The notes: generated from the letters alone by a model not told the origin. Positions 26,793 through 36,796 are shown, counted from the first letter of the stretch. The stretch is 64,000 bases of DNA from Gracilimonas tropica DSM 19535 (GCF_000375425.1 NZ_AQXG01000003.1:124001-188000), one strand, 5' to 3'. A program made the numbers and translations.

Positions 26793-27650
26793 TCAGTTTC
26801 GGGTATCAAGTCGCTTTTGAAGGATGGCGTTGCGTTCGTCTTGACTTAAATCATCTTTAAAATCGAACATGGCATTTTCCCACGAGCCATACACAGGATT
26901 CGGAAGTATGAACCACTTACGACCAAAGTAATCGGAATAGCGGGTTACATAGGTATCTCTTTTATCCTGAGTGATATTCTTGGCCGGAAAAAAATCATTG
27001 AGGTCATCGCCGAAAGCCATAATCACCCTGTAATTCTCTTCAATGATCTCACGCCGTTTGATCTTGGAAGAGTTCCAACCCGGTTCCTCACCGTTTAGCA
27101 TGATGTTATCCATCTCTGAGGATACCGGAAATCCAAGTTCGATCATATTACGCCGAGTGGCATCTTCAACTTCATAGCTCCGATTTGATATATAAAAGAT
27201 CTGAATGCCTTGTTCTGCTGCATATTGAGTAAATTGAACCGCTCCAGGAACAGCCTCCGCATTAGCTTCCATACACCAGGTTTTCCAATCCTTACTGTTA
27301 TAACTCGTTCCTTGTTTGATCATACGAGCCTGAAAGGGGGAATTATCAAGTACGGTTTCATCAATATCCAGTATAATAGCCGGGGGAAGTTGCATATATG
27401 CTTCTGTTTCTTCCTGTGAGATGGAGGCTGTCCAAAATGAATCTTCAAGAGGAAGAGAAAGACTACGTTTGGCCGTTTCATAAGCCTGATGACTTAAAGC
27501 CTGATATTCCGCTGAGTTCTGAACCCAAAGAGTAGCTTGAACCGTTTTATCTTCAGGAAATGGTTCACTGGAAGTGATTTTTTGGGTTGAACTGCAGCCA
27601 ACAGCGGTTATTCCGATCAAAAAGAGCGAGATAATTTTTAGATTTATCAT
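26793..27650 (-). CDS. class C acid phosphatase / 5'-nucleotidase lipoprotein e(P4) family
   Basis: 285 residues. Lipoprotein signal with AVGCSS (Cys19). HAD motif I is ILDIDETVLDNS with the two catalytic Asp residues; IFYISNRS is motif II, and MAFGDDLNDFF carries motif IV. Class C HAD phosphatases such as Haemophilus e(P4) dephosphorylate nucleotides at the outer membrane, often for NAD or nucleotide uptake. Divergent from the zinc-protease operon, 121 bases apart. Confidence 0.87.
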   Translation of the reverse strand: MINLKIISLFLIGITAVGCSSTQKITSSEPFPEDKTVQATLWVQNSAEYQALSHQAYETAKRSLSLPLEDSFWTASISQEETEAYMQLPPAIILDIDETVLDNSPFQARMIKQGTSYNSKDWKTWCMEANAEAVPGAVQFTQYAAEQGIQIFYISNRSYEVEDATRRNMIELGFPVSSEMDNIMLNGEEPGWNSSKIKRREIIEENYRVIMAFGDDLNDFFPAKNITQDKRDTYVTRYSDYFGRKWFILPNPVYGSWENAMFDFKDDLSQDERNAILQKRLDTRN

Positions 27651-27755
27651 CAGAAATTTTTTTTAATGTTATGCTAATTTTAGGTCTAAGATATAAAATC
27701 ACAGTAACAGGGAAAGTATTTTTATTTGTTAATGTGATTCACCCTTTAAAACCTT

Positions 27756-27763
27756 TATTTTTG
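27756..27763 (+). promoter_or_regulatory. TAnnTTTG box just before a start codon
   Basis: TATTTTTG is an exact match to the Bacteroidota minus-7 consensus and ends 8 bases before the ATG at 27772. No TTG stands at the usual distance upstream and no Shine-Dalgarno is visible. If used, the message would be almost leaderless. Confidence 0.3.
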
Positions 27764-27771
27764 TTCCCGCA

Positions 27772-28227
27772 ATGAATTCCGCACAACAACAAATTATTGG
27801 CCGAGTAGAACAGGTAGATCTTCCTGAATGGAAATTCTATGACCTGGAAGCTAAGATCGATACCGGTGCTTATACTTCCAGTTTGCATTGCCATCATTTG
27901 GAACAATTTTCAAAGGATGGAGAACCCTGGGTTCGGTTTTATTTACTGGATCCGGATCATGAAGCGTATAACGAACAGAAACTGGAAATGCCTGTCCACG
28001 ATCAGCGAGAGGTGAAAAGTTCTAATGGCGAGATCTCACTCCGGTATTTTATACAAACACGGATCTTCTTTTTTGATAGGGAATATCTGATCGAGTTTTC
28101 ACTGGCCGATCGTTCTTCGATGAAATATCCGTTGTTAATTGGACGAAAGTTTTTAAAAAAAAGACCCTTTATTGTGGATGTTACCCAAACAAATCTATCA
28201 CCTGCTAAAAAGACCGGGGAGTCTTAA
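27772..28227 (+). CDS. retropepsin-like ATP-dependent zinc protease family protein
   Basis: 151 residues. [13 protein letters not shown] (near residues 24-36) carries the DTGA aspartyl-type motif, and [10 protein letters not shown] is the expected second signature of the family annotated as putative ATP-dependent zinc protease (PF05618), related in fold to retropepsins. Members commonly neighbour rimK, as here (2 bases apart). A role in trimming glutamylated proteins or peptides is inference. Confidence 0.8.
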   Translation: MNSAQQQIIGRVEQVDLPEWKFYDLEAKIDTGAYTSSLHCHHLEQFSKDGEPWVRFYLLDPDHEAYNEQKLEMPVHDQREVKSSNGEISLRYFIQTRIFFFDREYLIEFSLADRSSMKYPLLIGRKFLKKRPFIVDVTQTNLSPAKKTGES

Positions 28228-28229
28228 GA

Positions 28230-29153
28230 ATGCACATTGCGATTCTTTCCAGAAATTCTTCACTTTATTCAACCAGCCGTTTGTATGGTACGGCCAAAAA
28301 AAGAGGACATGATGTCGAGATCATTGATCACCTTAAATGCGACATTGTAATCGAGCAAGATAATCCCAAGATCTATTATAAAAGTAAACGTCTCGATTAT
28401 TTAGATGCCATTATCCCGCGTATCGGTGCATCGGTTACCTTTTATGGGGCAGCGGTGGTTCGCCAATTCGAAATGATGGAAGTATTCAGTGCGGTACATT
28501 CCCAGGCTTTGGTGCGGTCAAGGGATAAACTGAGAAGCCTGCAGTTATTAGCGAGTTCCGGTGTTGGACTTCCAAAAACCGTATTTACGAATTATTCCAA
28601 AGAGGTTAAAAAGCTCATAGAATCAGTAGGTGGGGCACCTTTGATCGTTAAACTACTGGAAGGCACGCAAGGACATGGCGTTGTATTAGGGCCTACCAAA
28701 AAAGCCTCTGAATCTATTATTGAAGCTTTTCATGCTATGAAGGCACGTGTGATCGTTCAGGAATTCATTGAAGAATCCAAAGGATCTGACATCCGGGCTT
28801 TCGTAGTAGATGGCAAAGTAGTAGGAGCAATGAAGCGGCAGGGCAAAGAAGGTGAGTTCCGTTCCAACTTGCATCAGGGAGGTACCGGAACCCTGATCAA
28901 ATTGACAAAGGCTGAACGAAATGCTGCATTGACGGCAGCTCAGGCAATGGACCTTCAAATCGCAGGAGTAGACATGCTACAATCCGATCGCGGACCGTTG
29001 ATACTGGAAGTGAATTCATCCCCGGGCTTGGAAGGCATAGAGAAAGCTACAGAAAAAGACATTGCTGCCAAGGTCATAGAGTATGTGGAAAAAGCGGTAG
29101 AAGAACGAAAACGTAATCCCTCGCGCAAGAAGAAGGCCAAGAAGCATGCCTGA
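28230..29153 (+). CDS. rimK: RimK-type alpha-L-glutamate ligase
   Basis: 307 residues, near the E. coli RimK length. An ATP-grasp enzyme that adds glutamates to a protein C-terminus, classically ribosomal protein S6, or makes poly-glutamate. [30 protein letters not shown] and [15 protein letters not shown] are the ATP-grasp motifs with the metal-binding Glu/Asn. The 3' end overlaps the next start by 8 bases, indicating tight coupling. The target protein is not shown by the sequence. Confidence 0.92.
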   Translation: MHIAILSRNSSLYSTSRLYGTAKKRGHDVEIIDHLKCDIVIEQDNPKIYYKSKRLDYLDAIIPRIGASVTFYGAAVVRQFEMMEVFSAVHSQALVRSRDKLRSLQLLASSGVGLPKTVFTNYSKEVKKLIESVGGAPLIVKLLEGTQGHGVVLGPTKKASESIIEAFHAMKARVIVQEFIEESKGSDIRAFVVDGKVVGAMKRQGKEGEFRSNLHQGGTGTLIKLTKAERNAALTAAQAMDLQIAGVDMLQSDRGPLILEVNSSPGLEGIEKATEKDIAAKVIEYVEKAVEERKRNPSRKKKAKKHA

Positions 29154-30090
29154 GTTTATTACCATCAATAAGGAAAAGGTTGGATTGGGAGAACGCAGGG
29201 TCATTGATCTGAATATTGCCCGATTGCCAACCTATACGACTATCGACCTGCCGGTTTTGGTTTACCGTGCTCAGGAAGACGGGCCTGTTTTACTACTCAC
29301 AGGGGGCTTACATGGGGATGAGATCAATGGAATTGAGATCGTTCGCCGTATGATTGAACGGGATATCGTGATGCCGGAACGAGGGACCGTAATAGCTATC
29401 CCAATTGTAAATATTTATGGATTTATTCAAAATGCCCGCGGGCTCCCGGATGGAAAAGATATCAACCGCAGTTTTCCCGGGGCTAAAGGTGGGTCGTTAG
29501 CCAAATTACTGGCCCACACGCTCATGAATGAAATTATTCCCGAAGTGGATTATGGCATAGATTTTCATACCGGCGGTTCAACCCGGGCTAACTTTCCTCA
29601 AATCAGATGCACCTTTAAAAGTGAAAGAGGCCTGGAATTAGGTAAAGCTTTTGGGGCTCCGGTTCTAATGCATTCCGGGCTCATAGCAAGGTCATTCCGA
29701 AGTGCTGCTCACAAAAAAGGAAAAGAGATCCTGGTGTATGAAACCGGGGAATCGCTACGCTATGACGAGCTGGGTATAGAGGAAGGCATTAATGGAACTC
29801 AACGGTTGATGAAACATCTTGGGATGATCAAGGAAGCACCACAAGCCAATGATACCAGGATATTCAACAGCTCTACCTGGATAAGAACCAAAAATGCCGG
29901 TCTTTTCATTACCCGTGCAGAATTAGGAGAATCATTTAACAAACGACAAGTATTGGGCTCAATTAAGGATCCATATGGAGAACTGAATTCGAGAGTTCAT
30001 GCCCCACATAATGGAATGGTAATTGGCTTAAATAATTGTCCCGTAGTAAATAAGGGCGATGCTCTGATTCATTACGCATATAACAAATAA
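29146..30090 (+). CDS. succinylglutamate desuccinylase/aspartoacylase family protein
   Basis: 314 residues. Zinc carboxypeptidase-like fold with GGLHGDE (His and Glu ligands), NGIEIVRRM, then GIDFHTGG with the third His. C-terminal residues form a short beta domain ([14 protein letters not shown]). The family deacylates N-acyl amino acids. Directly downstream of rimK, it may remove or recycle glutamyl-type modifications; this is inference from the conserved gene neighbourhood. Confidence 0.87.
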   Translation: MPEFITINKEKVGLGERRVIDLNIARLPTYTTIDLPVLVYRAQEDGPVLLLTGGLHGDEINGIEIVRRMIERDIVMPERGTVIAIPIVNIYGFIQNARGLPDGKDINRSFPGAKGGSLAKLLAHTLMNEIIPEVDYGIDFHTGGSTRANFPQIRCTFKSERGLELGKAFGAPVLMHSGLIARSFRSAAHKKGKEILVYETGESLRYDELGIEEGINGTQRLMKHLGMIKEAPQANDTRIFNSSTWIRTKNAGLFITRAELGESFNKRQVLGSIKDPYGELNSRVHAPHNGMVIGLNNCPVVNKGDALIHYAYNK

Positions 30091-30101
30091 TCTGACTTAA
30101 A

Positions 30102-30449
30102 TTGGATATAGATCTACTTTTCACCGTTGTAACAGAAAAAGAATGGCGTTCGATCTCGGAAGAAGGACAGCTTAATAATACCTTTATGGATGGCGAGAGA
30201 TCCATTTGGTGTTTTGAGGGTGCTGAAGCTGAGAAGGTCATCAATCATTATTTTGAAGGCAAAGACCAGTTACTGCTGATCGTTTTGGATCCGCTCAGGA
30301 TACAGTCTCCGTTTAAACGGATCAAAGAGCATAGTTTTGACCTTGTTGAGGTAAAAGATGCTGTTTCTCTGGATGCTGTTATTGATAAGATCAAACTAAA
30401 TCCCGATAAAAAAGGGAGTTATTCAGTGAATGTTAAACATTTCGATTGA
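30102..30449 (+). CDS. DUF952-like small protein
   Basis: 115 residues from a TTG start at 30102. LLFTVVTEKEW at the N-terminus, HYFEGKDQLLLIVLDPLRI in the middle and a VKDAVSLDAV ending follow the DUF952 layout, but the usual GFIHLS motif is replaced by ERSIWCFEG, so the assignment is tentative. Operon position 11 bases after the deacylase and overlapping the DagK-like gene by 4 bases. Confidence 0.55.
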   Translation: MDIDLLFTVVTEKEWRSISEEGQLNNTFMDGERSIWCFEGAEAEKVINHYFEGKDQLLLIVLDPLRIQSPFKRIKEHSFDLVEVKDAVSLDAVIDKIKLNPDKKGSYSVNVKHFD

Positions 30450-31336
30450 GCTTAAGTACTACATATTGCTTTCTGATCAATTGTGCCTCAAATGCTTATC
30501 GAGCTGAATCCCTCTTTGAACAAAAAGAGAAAGAATTATCTGATCGATTTCCTGGTTCAGAGTTCATTTATATTCGTCAAAATGACTCAATTCAAGATAT
30601 AGCGGCACAAAAAGCTCAAACCTATTCTCATATCATCGCTTGTGGAGGAGATGGAACAGTAAATCAGGTTGCCAATGGTATTATTGATACTAAAGCGATA
30701 TTAGGTGTGATTCCTTTAGGGAGCGGTAATGATTTTGCCCAAAGCATAGGTTTGACTGGTAGTTTTGAGCAGGCCATGGAAACACTTTCCGGCAATTCTG
30801 TCTCAGCAATTGATGCAGTTTCTACAGATACCGGATACTTTTTGAATACGTTGGGAATAGGCGTTGACGGAGCTACCAACTATTACGCTTCTAAAAGCAT
30901 GTTCAGATCCGGTTTTTTGCGCTATTTTTTTGGCGGACTCAAAGCCTTGATGAACTCCAAACCTTTCGATTTATCTCTTAAGACGGACGGCAATCCAGTC
31001 GAAATTACCCATAAAGTATGGATGGTTACGCTGGCAAACGGAAGAAACGAAGGAGGGAGGTACACGATCTCGCCCACCTCAGATCATTCAGATGGTGTAG
31101 TTGAAATCATCATTGTAAACCCTGTTTCCCGATACCGTTTGATCATGGAATTCATAAAACTTTCATTAGGTATTCCTTTCAAAAACGGGGTTATTCAAAT
31201 CCGAAAAGCCAAAAATTTGATTGAACTGGGAGTAAATCCTTCACAAAGAGTTCATGCTGACGGAGAGCAATTGGCACTATTTTCTCAAGGCAAATTTGAA
31301 ATCAACGCCTCAAAAATCCCGGTTGTTATAGCTTAA
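30446..31336 (+). CDS. diacylglycerol kinase family lipid kinase
   Basis: 296 residues from a TTG that overlaps the previous stop. ACGGDGTVNQVANGI and IPLGSGNDFA are the DagK catalytic motifs that bind ATP, and the C-terminal half is the usual beta domain (NGRNEGGRYTISP, HADGEQLAL). It phosphorylates diacylglycerol or a related lipid; YegS and sphingosine kinases share these motifs. Last gene of the operon. Confidence 0.87.
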   Translation: MSLSTTYCFLINCASNAYRAESLFEQKEKELSDRFPGSEFIYIRQNDSIQDIAAQKAQTYSHIIACGGDGTVNQVANGIIDTKAILGVIPLGSGNDFAQSIGLTGSFEQAMETLSGNSVSAIDAVSTDTGYFLNTLGIGVDGATNYYASKSMFRSGFLRYFFGGLKALMNSKPFDLSLKTDGNPVEITHKVWMVTLANGRNEGGRYTISPTSDHSDGVVEIIIVNPVSRYRLIMEFIKLSLGIPFKNGVIQIRKAKNLIELGVNPSQRVHADGEQLALFSQGKFEINASKIPVVIA

Positions 31337-31416
31337 GATTTTCACGGAAGCGCTTCATCAAATCTTCACGGTTTGTGATTATCCTCAATTAACTTCTAAC
31401 ACAATCGGAGGTTACC

Positions 31417-32109
31417 ATGCGAGGTCCGGTAAAAATCATCAATCGAAAAAATGACTTAAAACAAGGATATCTGATCCGTCTTGAAATTGGGATCATAGCA
31501 TCTTTGCTGATCATGATTTCTGCTTTTAAAGTGAATATTCAATCTTCCGGTGATGGCGAAGAGATCGTAGTAGATCGCCAGGAAGAAGTGTTTATGGAAG
31601 AAATCGTACAGACAAAACAAGAACTTAAGGCTCCACCGCCACCAAGACCGGTGGTTCCAGTAGAAGTACCCAACGATGAGATCATCGAAAATGAGATCAT
31701 AGAACTGGATGCGGAACTGGATATGGATGCCGGCTTTATTGATATGCCGCCGCCACCACCTAAATTTGAGGAAGAAGACGAAGAAATGGAGATCTTCGTG
31801 ATCGTAGAGCAAATGCCTGAGCTGATCGGTGGTTTGGCCGGGATACAGAAAAGAATTGAATATCCTGAATTAGCACGAAAGGCCGGTATTGAAGGACGTG
31901 TAGTTATTCAGTTTGTGATCGACGAAAAAGGAAATGTCAATAATCCGGTTGTAGTACGCGGAATTGGCGGAGGATGCGATGAAGAAGCTTTAAAAGCAGT
32001 ACAGGAAGCTAAATTTGTACCCGGTAAGCAAAGAGGCAAACCTGTTAAAGTTCGATACAGTTTACCAATAAGTTTTAAACTGGATAGAGCCAACAATAGC
32101 AGCCGTTAG
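31417..32109 (+). CDS. TonB energy transducer
   Basis: 230 residues. One N-terminal transmembrane helix (about 22-40), a Pro-rich periplasmic linker with APPPPRP and MPPPPP, acidic stretches, and a C-terminal TonB domain (YPELARKAGIEGRVVIQFVIDEKG ... SLPISFKL). It transmits proton-motive force from ExbBD to TonB-dependent outer-membrane receptors. No exbBD is adjacent. A strong hairpin terminator follows. Confidence 0.93.
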   Translation: MRGPVKIINRKNDLKQGYLIRLEIGIIASLLIMISAFKVNIQSSGDGEEIVVDRQEEVFMEEIVQTKQELKAPPPPRPVVPVEVPNDEIIENEIIELDAELDMDAGFIDMPPPPPKFEEEDEEMEIFVIVEQMPELIGGLAGIQKRIEYPELARKAGIEGRVVIQFVIDEKGNVNNPVVVRGIGGGCDEEALKAVQEAKFVPGKQRGKPVKVRYSLPISFKLDRANNSSR

Positions 32110-32156
32110 ATCAAGAATGTGGTAAGTAGCGTATATCTCAGTAAGGGATAGGAAAG

Positions 32157-32187
32157 GTCCTGAAGGTAAAACTTCAGGACTTTTTTT
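32157..32187. terminator. shared terminator between tonB and the receiver gene
   Basis: GTCCTGAAG (32157-32165), loop GTAAAA, CTTCAGGAC (32172-32180), then seven T. It terminates the plus-strand TonB transcript. The minus-strand receiver gene ends inside it: its TGA lies at 32174-32176 within the stem, so both transcripts use the same bases. Confidence 0.88.
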
Positions 32188-32542
32188 GTTCTACTAATTC
32201 GATGTTTCGTTTCAGATCCTCGTAGCCCACAGGTTTAATTAAATACTCCTCGAAATCAGTTTTTTGGGCTCTTTGCTGGTGAGAAGGATCAGAATTGCCT
32301 GTTATATAAATTACAGGGGTATTGAAACCTTTTTCACGAAGCCGGATCATTACATCAATTCCATCGATATCATCTTCAAGCATGATATCCATAAGAACCA
32401 AGTCGGGAAGCAGGTTCTGAATTTTATCTATAGCGTCTTGACCTTTTGATATAACATCCAGGACTTCGTATCCAAGGCGCTGGATCATTTTTGATAACAA
32501 GAGAGACAAAACTTTATCGTCTTCAACAATTACAATCTTCAT
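32174..32542 (-). CDS. receiver-only response regulator
   Basis: 122 residues from the ATG at 32542, chosen because MKIVIVEDD is the canonical receiver start; upstream in-frame codons do not fit. Phospho-acceptor Asp52 in LVLMDIML, the acidic pair EDD at 7-9, Thr in YITGN and Lys in LIKPVG are all present. There is no output domain, so it acts through protein contact. No kinase is adjacent; the sensor kinase at 22791 lacks a partner, but a link is speculative. Confidence 0.9.
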   Translation of the reverse strand: MKIVIVEDDKVLSLLLSKMIQRLGYEVLDVISKGQDAIDKIQNLLPDLVLMDIMLEDDIDGIDVMIRLREKGFNTPVIYITGNSDPSHQQRAQKTDFEEYLIKPVGYEDLKRNIELVEQKKS

Positions 32543-32761
32543 GTCAGAAATATAAATAATTACACCATTATCTCTACACAAATTATAAAGTATTAGGGAT
32601 AAAGTTTTAAAACTTAGTCATACTTAATTCCTATAATTTATATTATGTAAAGTTATATTATTTCTTCAATACTTCACATGATTGATATTGAAACGAACTT
32701 TATAAATTTTGCTTCTAAGCCCCTAACCTCTTGGACTTTTAGAACTTCTGTACTGTTTTGA

Positions 32762-33217
32762 TCAGTCTAATTGCGCTAATACTTCCTGCACTTTATTCAG
32801 GTCCGGAATATTATCGGAATTTTCGAGAATCTCTTGATATTCTATATTCCCTTTTTTGTTGATCACAAATACAGAACGTTTGGAAACACCCTGCATCCCA
32901 AAGAAATCATCATACAGTGTATCGTATTTTTTACTTACTTCTTTGTTAAAGTCGCTTAGAAGTAAAAAATTCAAGTTGTGGGATTCTTTGAATGCCTTAA
33001 GAGTGAAAAAACTGTCTACACTTATACCTATGACTTTTGCATCCAGTGCTTCGTATATCTTCATGTTATCCCTGGTCGAACATAACTCTTTGGTACAAAC
33101 GCCACTAAAAGCCAATGGAAAAAATAATAACACTACGTTATGTTCGTCTTTAAAATCGCTTAAACTTATGGGTTTACCTTTTGTATTCTGAAGTGTGAAT
33201 TCAGGAGCTTTTCTCAT
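32762..33217 (-). CDS. peroxiredoxin (AhpC/TSA family)
   Basis: 151 residues, thioredoxin-like. FFPLAFSGVCTKELC carries the PxxxSxxC active site with peroxidatic Cys41, and Cys46 is a possible resolving residue. It reduces hydrogen peroxide or organic peroxides. The form is close to AhpE/Bcp-like proteins. Probably the last gene of a minus-strand operon that begins with nuoI. Confidence 0.88.
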   Translation of the reverse strand: MRKAPEFTLQNTKGKPISLSDFKDEHNVVLLFFPLAFSGVCTKELCSTRDNMKIYEALDAKVIGISVDSFFTLKAFKESHNLNFLLLSDFNKEVSKKYDTLYDDFFGMQGVSKRSVFVINKKGNIEYQEILENSDNIPDLNKVQEVLAQLD

Positions 33218-33238
33218 TTAACTGTATTTTAAAATTTT

Positions 33239-33850
33239 TTAATCGGTGGCTTTTTCTTGTTCGCCAATAACAAATCGAAATGTTGTGAAAAGAATTCCCA
33301 CACTCAGAAATATCTCAGATATCCAGTTTATCTCAGATAAATTATATTGGTTAAAAATGATCCAATGCGTTAGGTAAGCGATCCCAATACAGCTAATTCC
33401 TATTATATAATACCGCCTTTTCCTTTCTTTGGCTTGATTTAAGGCAAACACTAACAACGTTACCACCAAGGCTCCTCCCTGGTATATGGCATTAATCAGA
33501 TCTTTGATGACGATAGAATCAATGATCAACGGGAAAAAAAGAAAACTGACAAATGGAAGAGCCGTCAAATAAGCCGGAAAACGGGCGAAAACAGGCTTTG
33601 AATCCCTGATCAACACCAATAATCCACTTATGTAAAAAGTTATGGATATCAATTTACCCCACTCAAATAGATCAAAAGGCAAATTAAATTCAAAAAGATC
33701 AACAAAGTAAGGTACAGTGATAGAAATAGCTGCTAAACCAAAATAAGATATGAGCAGATCTTTACGCTGTATATAAAGCCTGAGCAGTGAAATGAAAACA
33801 GTTCCGAAGGATAAAGAAACAACAAGATCTATCCATTTAGCGGTATCCAT
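33239..33850 (-). CDS. multi-pass membrane protein of unknown function
   Basis: 203 residues with six or seven hydrophobic segments (starting at DLVVSLSFGTVFISLLRLYI and ending near ISEIFLSVGILFTTF). I do not recognise a family. It overlaps the upstream DinB-like gene by one base and is followed 21 bases later by the peroxiredoxin gene, which indicates cotranscription. Confidence 0.6.
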   Translation of the reverse strand: MDTAKWIDLVVSLSFGTVFISLLRLYIQRKDLLISYFGLAAISITVPYFVDLFEFNLPFDLFEWGKLISITFYISGLLVLIRDSKPVFARFPAYLTALPFVSFLFFPLIIDSIVIKDLINAIYQGGALVVTLLVFALNQAKERKRRYYIIGISCIGIAYLTHWIIFNQYNLSEINWISEIFLSVGILFTTFRFVIGEQEKATD

Positions 33851-34380
33851 CAGCTCTCAGGATTTCGGCTTTCGATCTCCCTTTGCATCTGTTTCCCGTT
33901 TTGATAGGTCATTACCAAATCTGCTATATCTTTGAGTGTGCTGCGTTCGGCACGTACCATATGGTAAACAAAATCGTACAAACTGATCGTTTCCTTTCCT
34001 TTACTAATCTCTCTCTCCCAATCAATTAGAGGTATTTCCTCAATGATTTTCAATAAAGCAACCCGGTGTTTAGAGATCTTGTAAAGTAACTTTTGAATAT
34101 CTTTGGCAAGTTCCTGGTCAACCTCAAAGGTTTCTTCCGGTGCACTGTACGCATTCAGGTTTATAGGCCTTACACTTTTGAAGGCATCTTCTATCACCTT
34201 GCGATAATAATTCTGTTGAGCGTGATCCAAAAACATCAAAATCTCTGAGATGGATCTTCCACCCGGTGGTGTTTCATCGTAAGGAACTGAATCTATTACA
34301 TATTTAAGGGCTTCGGCCTCATGTTCAAGATAAGCTACATCATCAACCAGGGAATCAATTTGGCTCTGTTTTACTTCCAT
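33850..34380 (-). CDS. DinB-like four-helix protein
   Basis: 176 residues, mostly helical. GRSISEILMFLDHAQQNYYRKVIED and ISLYDFVYHMVRAERSTLKDIADL have the spaced His pattern of the DinB/YfiT-like metal-binding superfamily. Function unknown; members are often thiol S-transferases. It starts 18 bases after nuoI. Confidence 0.6.
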   Translation of the reverse strand: MEVKQSQIDSLVDDVAYLEHEAEALKYVIDSVPYDETPPGGRSISEILMFLDHAQQNYYRKVIEDAFKSVRPINLNAYSAPEETFEVDQELAKDIQKLLYKISKHRVALLKIIEEIPLIDWEREISKGKETISLYDFVYHMVRAERSTLKDIADLVMTYQNGKQMQREIESRNPES

Positions 34381-34398
34381 TCTGTGATTTCTTTCCTC

Positions 34399-35088
34399 TT
34401 AGGTATTCCAGCTGTGTGATGCCGGAGTTGAGTCATTCTTTTCTTGCTGTTCGATCATGTCAACCAGCGATAAGCCGGTATTCCATTCACGATCTCTGTC
34501 TCGCACGGAATGAATGTTATTCTCCTCCTGGAAATCCCAGAATGAACCAAATTGACGGTTTCTATAATTCTTGAGGTATTCTAAACGATCTGAAAGATCT
34601 TCTTTGGGTACCAAAAGTCGTTCTTTGTCATAGATCGCATCTTCTCTTGATTCGAATACGATATCATAATCCTGACTCATAACAATCGCCTCTTCAGGAC
34701 AAACTTCCTCACAGTAGCCGCAGTATATGCAGCGCAGCATATTGATCTCGAAGAAATCAGGATATCGCTCCTTCTCGTCATCGGTTTCCTTGGCTTGCAT
34801 GCTGATGGCTAAAGGCGGGCAAGCTCTTGCGCACAAGCCACATGCTACACATCGTTCTTTTCCATGATCTTCGACCAATACAGGTCGGCCACGAAAAATT
34901 GCCGGCGGGTCCCATTTTTCTTCCGGATAATTCAGCGTAAAAGTAGGCTGAAACATTTGTTTGAAAGAATACCACATCCCTTTAAAGATCTCGGGCAGGT
35001 ACAGTTTCTCGAGGAAACTGAGCTTTCTTTCCTTTTTATAGTTATCGCTGACTGCGTTTAATATCGGTTTTTCGAGGTTCTTAGCCAT
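34399..35088 (-). CDS. nuoI: NADH-quinone oxidoreductase subunit I
   Basis: 229 residues. Two 4Fe-4S ferredoxin motifs, [12 protein letters not shown] and [12 protein letters not shown], sit at the usual spacing after an amphipathic N-terminal segment ([21 protein letters not shown]). NuoI carries electrons through clusters N6a and N6b in complex I. The rest of the nuo genes are not next to it, which is unusual, and the C-terminus is longer than in E. coli. Confidence 0.88.
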   Translation of the reverse strand: MAKNLEKPILNAVSDNYKKERKLSFLEKLYLPEIFKGMWYSFKQMFQPTFTLNYPEEKWDPPAIFRGRPVLVEDHGKERCVACGLCARACPPLAISMQAKETDDEKERYPDFFEINMLRCIYCGYCEEVCPEEAIVMSQDYDIVFESREDAIYDKERLLVPKEDLSDRLEYLKNYRNRQFGSFWDFQEENNIHSVRDRDREWNTGLSLVDMIEQQEKNDSTPASHSWNT

Positions 35089-35179
35089 TCAATCAGAATC
35101 GGTTTCGTGATGAACTAATTTGCGTTGAAAATAAACCTTTGTGCACTTAGCATCAAAGTAATTTAACAGCTTTTTGGGA

Positions 35180-36487
35180 TTATTTTTGTCTGAAGATCAT
35201 GGTAATGGGAACACCAATAAAACCAAAACGTTCCCGGATCTTATTTTCTATAAATCTTCGATAATTTGACGGGAGATCATGCGGACTGTTCATAAAGAAC
35301 TTGAACACCGGCGGATTGCTTTTAACCTGAGTGGCATAAGTGATCTTAAGTTGCCTCCCTCTTTTCATTGGTAAGGGTTTTGCGCTCAGCATTTGTTCCA
35401 GAAATTCGTTGAACTCGGGCGTTGGAATTTCTTTTTTACGTTCGTCGATCACTTGTTGTGCCAGATCAATTACCCTATGCACCCGCTGCTTATTCATTGC
35501 AGATATCGTAACTATAGGGATATAATACATTTGAGGCACATTGGAATAAATATATTCTTCAAACTCCTTTACTACGTTGGTATCTTTTTCCGGAACAAGG
35601 TCCCATTTATTAAGAACGATCACCAGCCCTTTGTTAAATTGTTCAGCTTGTCGCAAAACCCGGCGATCTTGAGCATCAAACCCTTGCATGGCATCAACCA
35701 GTAAGATTGCAACATCACATTCTCGGATTGCTCGTTCCGTTCTGATGGTACTGTAGAACTCAATGTTTTCTTTAACCTTGGTCCGTTTTCTAAGGCCGGC
35801 GGTATCAACTAAAATATATTCTTTGCCATCATAGGTTAGATCACTGTTTATGGAATCGCGTGTAGTACCGGCAATATTGGTTACAATGGCACGCTCATCA
35901 TCCAAAATTGCATTAAAAAGACTGCTTTTTCCCACATTTGGCCGTCCTATAAAAGCCAGCTTTGGTACTTCGGATTTAGTTTCCGGCTCTGATTCCGGTA
36001 GTAATTCTACAACTTTATCTAGCAATTCACCTGTTCCGGTGCCATTGATCGATGAAACAGGAAAAAGTTCTTCAAATCCAAGCTCATAAAATTCAGAGGA
36101 ATTAAGTCGACGCTCTTCATTATCGGCTTTGTTGCTGACCAAAACAACAGGCTTATCTTGTTGGCGAAGCAATTCTGCTACAGATTTATCCAATGTGTTA
36201 ATGCCATCCTTCACGTCAACCACAAATAAAATAACATCAGATTCCTCCAACGCAATATGCACCTGTTCCCGGATGCCAACCACCATAACGTTCATTTCAT
36301 CGGGAAGATACCCACCGGTATCAATGACGGTAAAATCTCGCCCATTCCAGAACGTTTCCCCATAATGACGATCTCTGGTTACGCCATACTCATCATGAAC
36401 AATGGCTTTTCGGGAACCGATAAGGCGATTAAAAAGGGTCGATTTACCAACATTAGGCCGTCCTACGATAGAAACTACTGGAAGCAT
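35180..36487 (-). CDS. der: ribosome assembly GTPase Der
   Basis: 435 residues, standard. Two tandem GTPase domains, each with GRPNVGKS (residues about 8-15 and 181-188), DTGG and DTAG G3 motifs, and NKAD and NKWD G4 motifs, followed by a C-terminal KH-like domain. This duplicated layout is unique to Der/EngA, which acts in 50S subunit maturation. Confidence 0.97.
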   Translation of the reverse strand: MLPVVSIVGRPNVGKSTLFNRLIGSRKAIVHDEYGVTRDRHYGETFWNGRDFTVIDTGGYLPDEMNVMVVGIREQVHIALEESDVILFVVDVKDGINTLDKSVAELLRQQDKPVVLVSNKADNEERRLNSSEFYELGFEELFPVSSINGTGTGELLDKVVELLPESEPETKSEVPKLAFIGRPNVGKSSLFNAILDDERAIVTNIAGTTRDSINSDLTYDGKEYILVDTAGLRKRTKVKENIEFYSTIRTERAIRECDVAILLVDAMQGFDAQDRRVLRQAEQFNKGLVIVLNKWDLVPEKDTNVVKEFEEYIYSNVPQMYYIPIVTISAMNKQRVHRVIDLAQQVIDERKKEIPTPEFNEFLEQMLSAKPLPMKRGRQLKITYATQVKSNPPVFKFFMNSPHDLPSNYRRFIENKIRERFGFIGVPITMIFRQK

Positions 36488-36554
36488 TTTAACTATTAGA
36501 TTCTTAGATTAAACAAGCAATAAAGATACGCATAATTCAGCACTTAATTATACT

Positions 36555-36794
36555 ATGCTTCAAAGCATTTATGATACCCTCGGTTTTTTCGGAGCCCTTA
36601 CAACAGCTCTAATCATTTTTATCATGTTCATTTTCTGGATTGCCGGAATTGCAGGTATTACCTTGCCCTATGATGGAGGCCGGAAAAAGGGAAATGACTG
36701 GCAGATCATGTTAGCGGTATTGTTTCCACCCTACCCTATATTTTGGCTGATCTATGATATGTATATGCAGCATCGTTATATGACTAAAGACTGA
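36555..36794 (+). CDS. small two-helix membrane protein
   Basis: 79 residues with hydrophobic helices at about 13-36 and 50-67, separated by a polar loop (PYDGGRKKGNDW), and a charged C-terminus. Not recognised. It sits alone on the plus strand between der and the helicase gene, starting 67 bases after the der start and ending 2 bases from the helicase stop. Its size and pattern suggest a real gene. Confidence 0.55.
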   Translation: MLQSIYDTLGFFGALTTALIIFIMFIFWIAGIAGITLPYDGGRKKGNDWQIMLAVLFPPYPIFWLIYDMYMQHRYMTKD

Positions 36795-36796
36795 AT

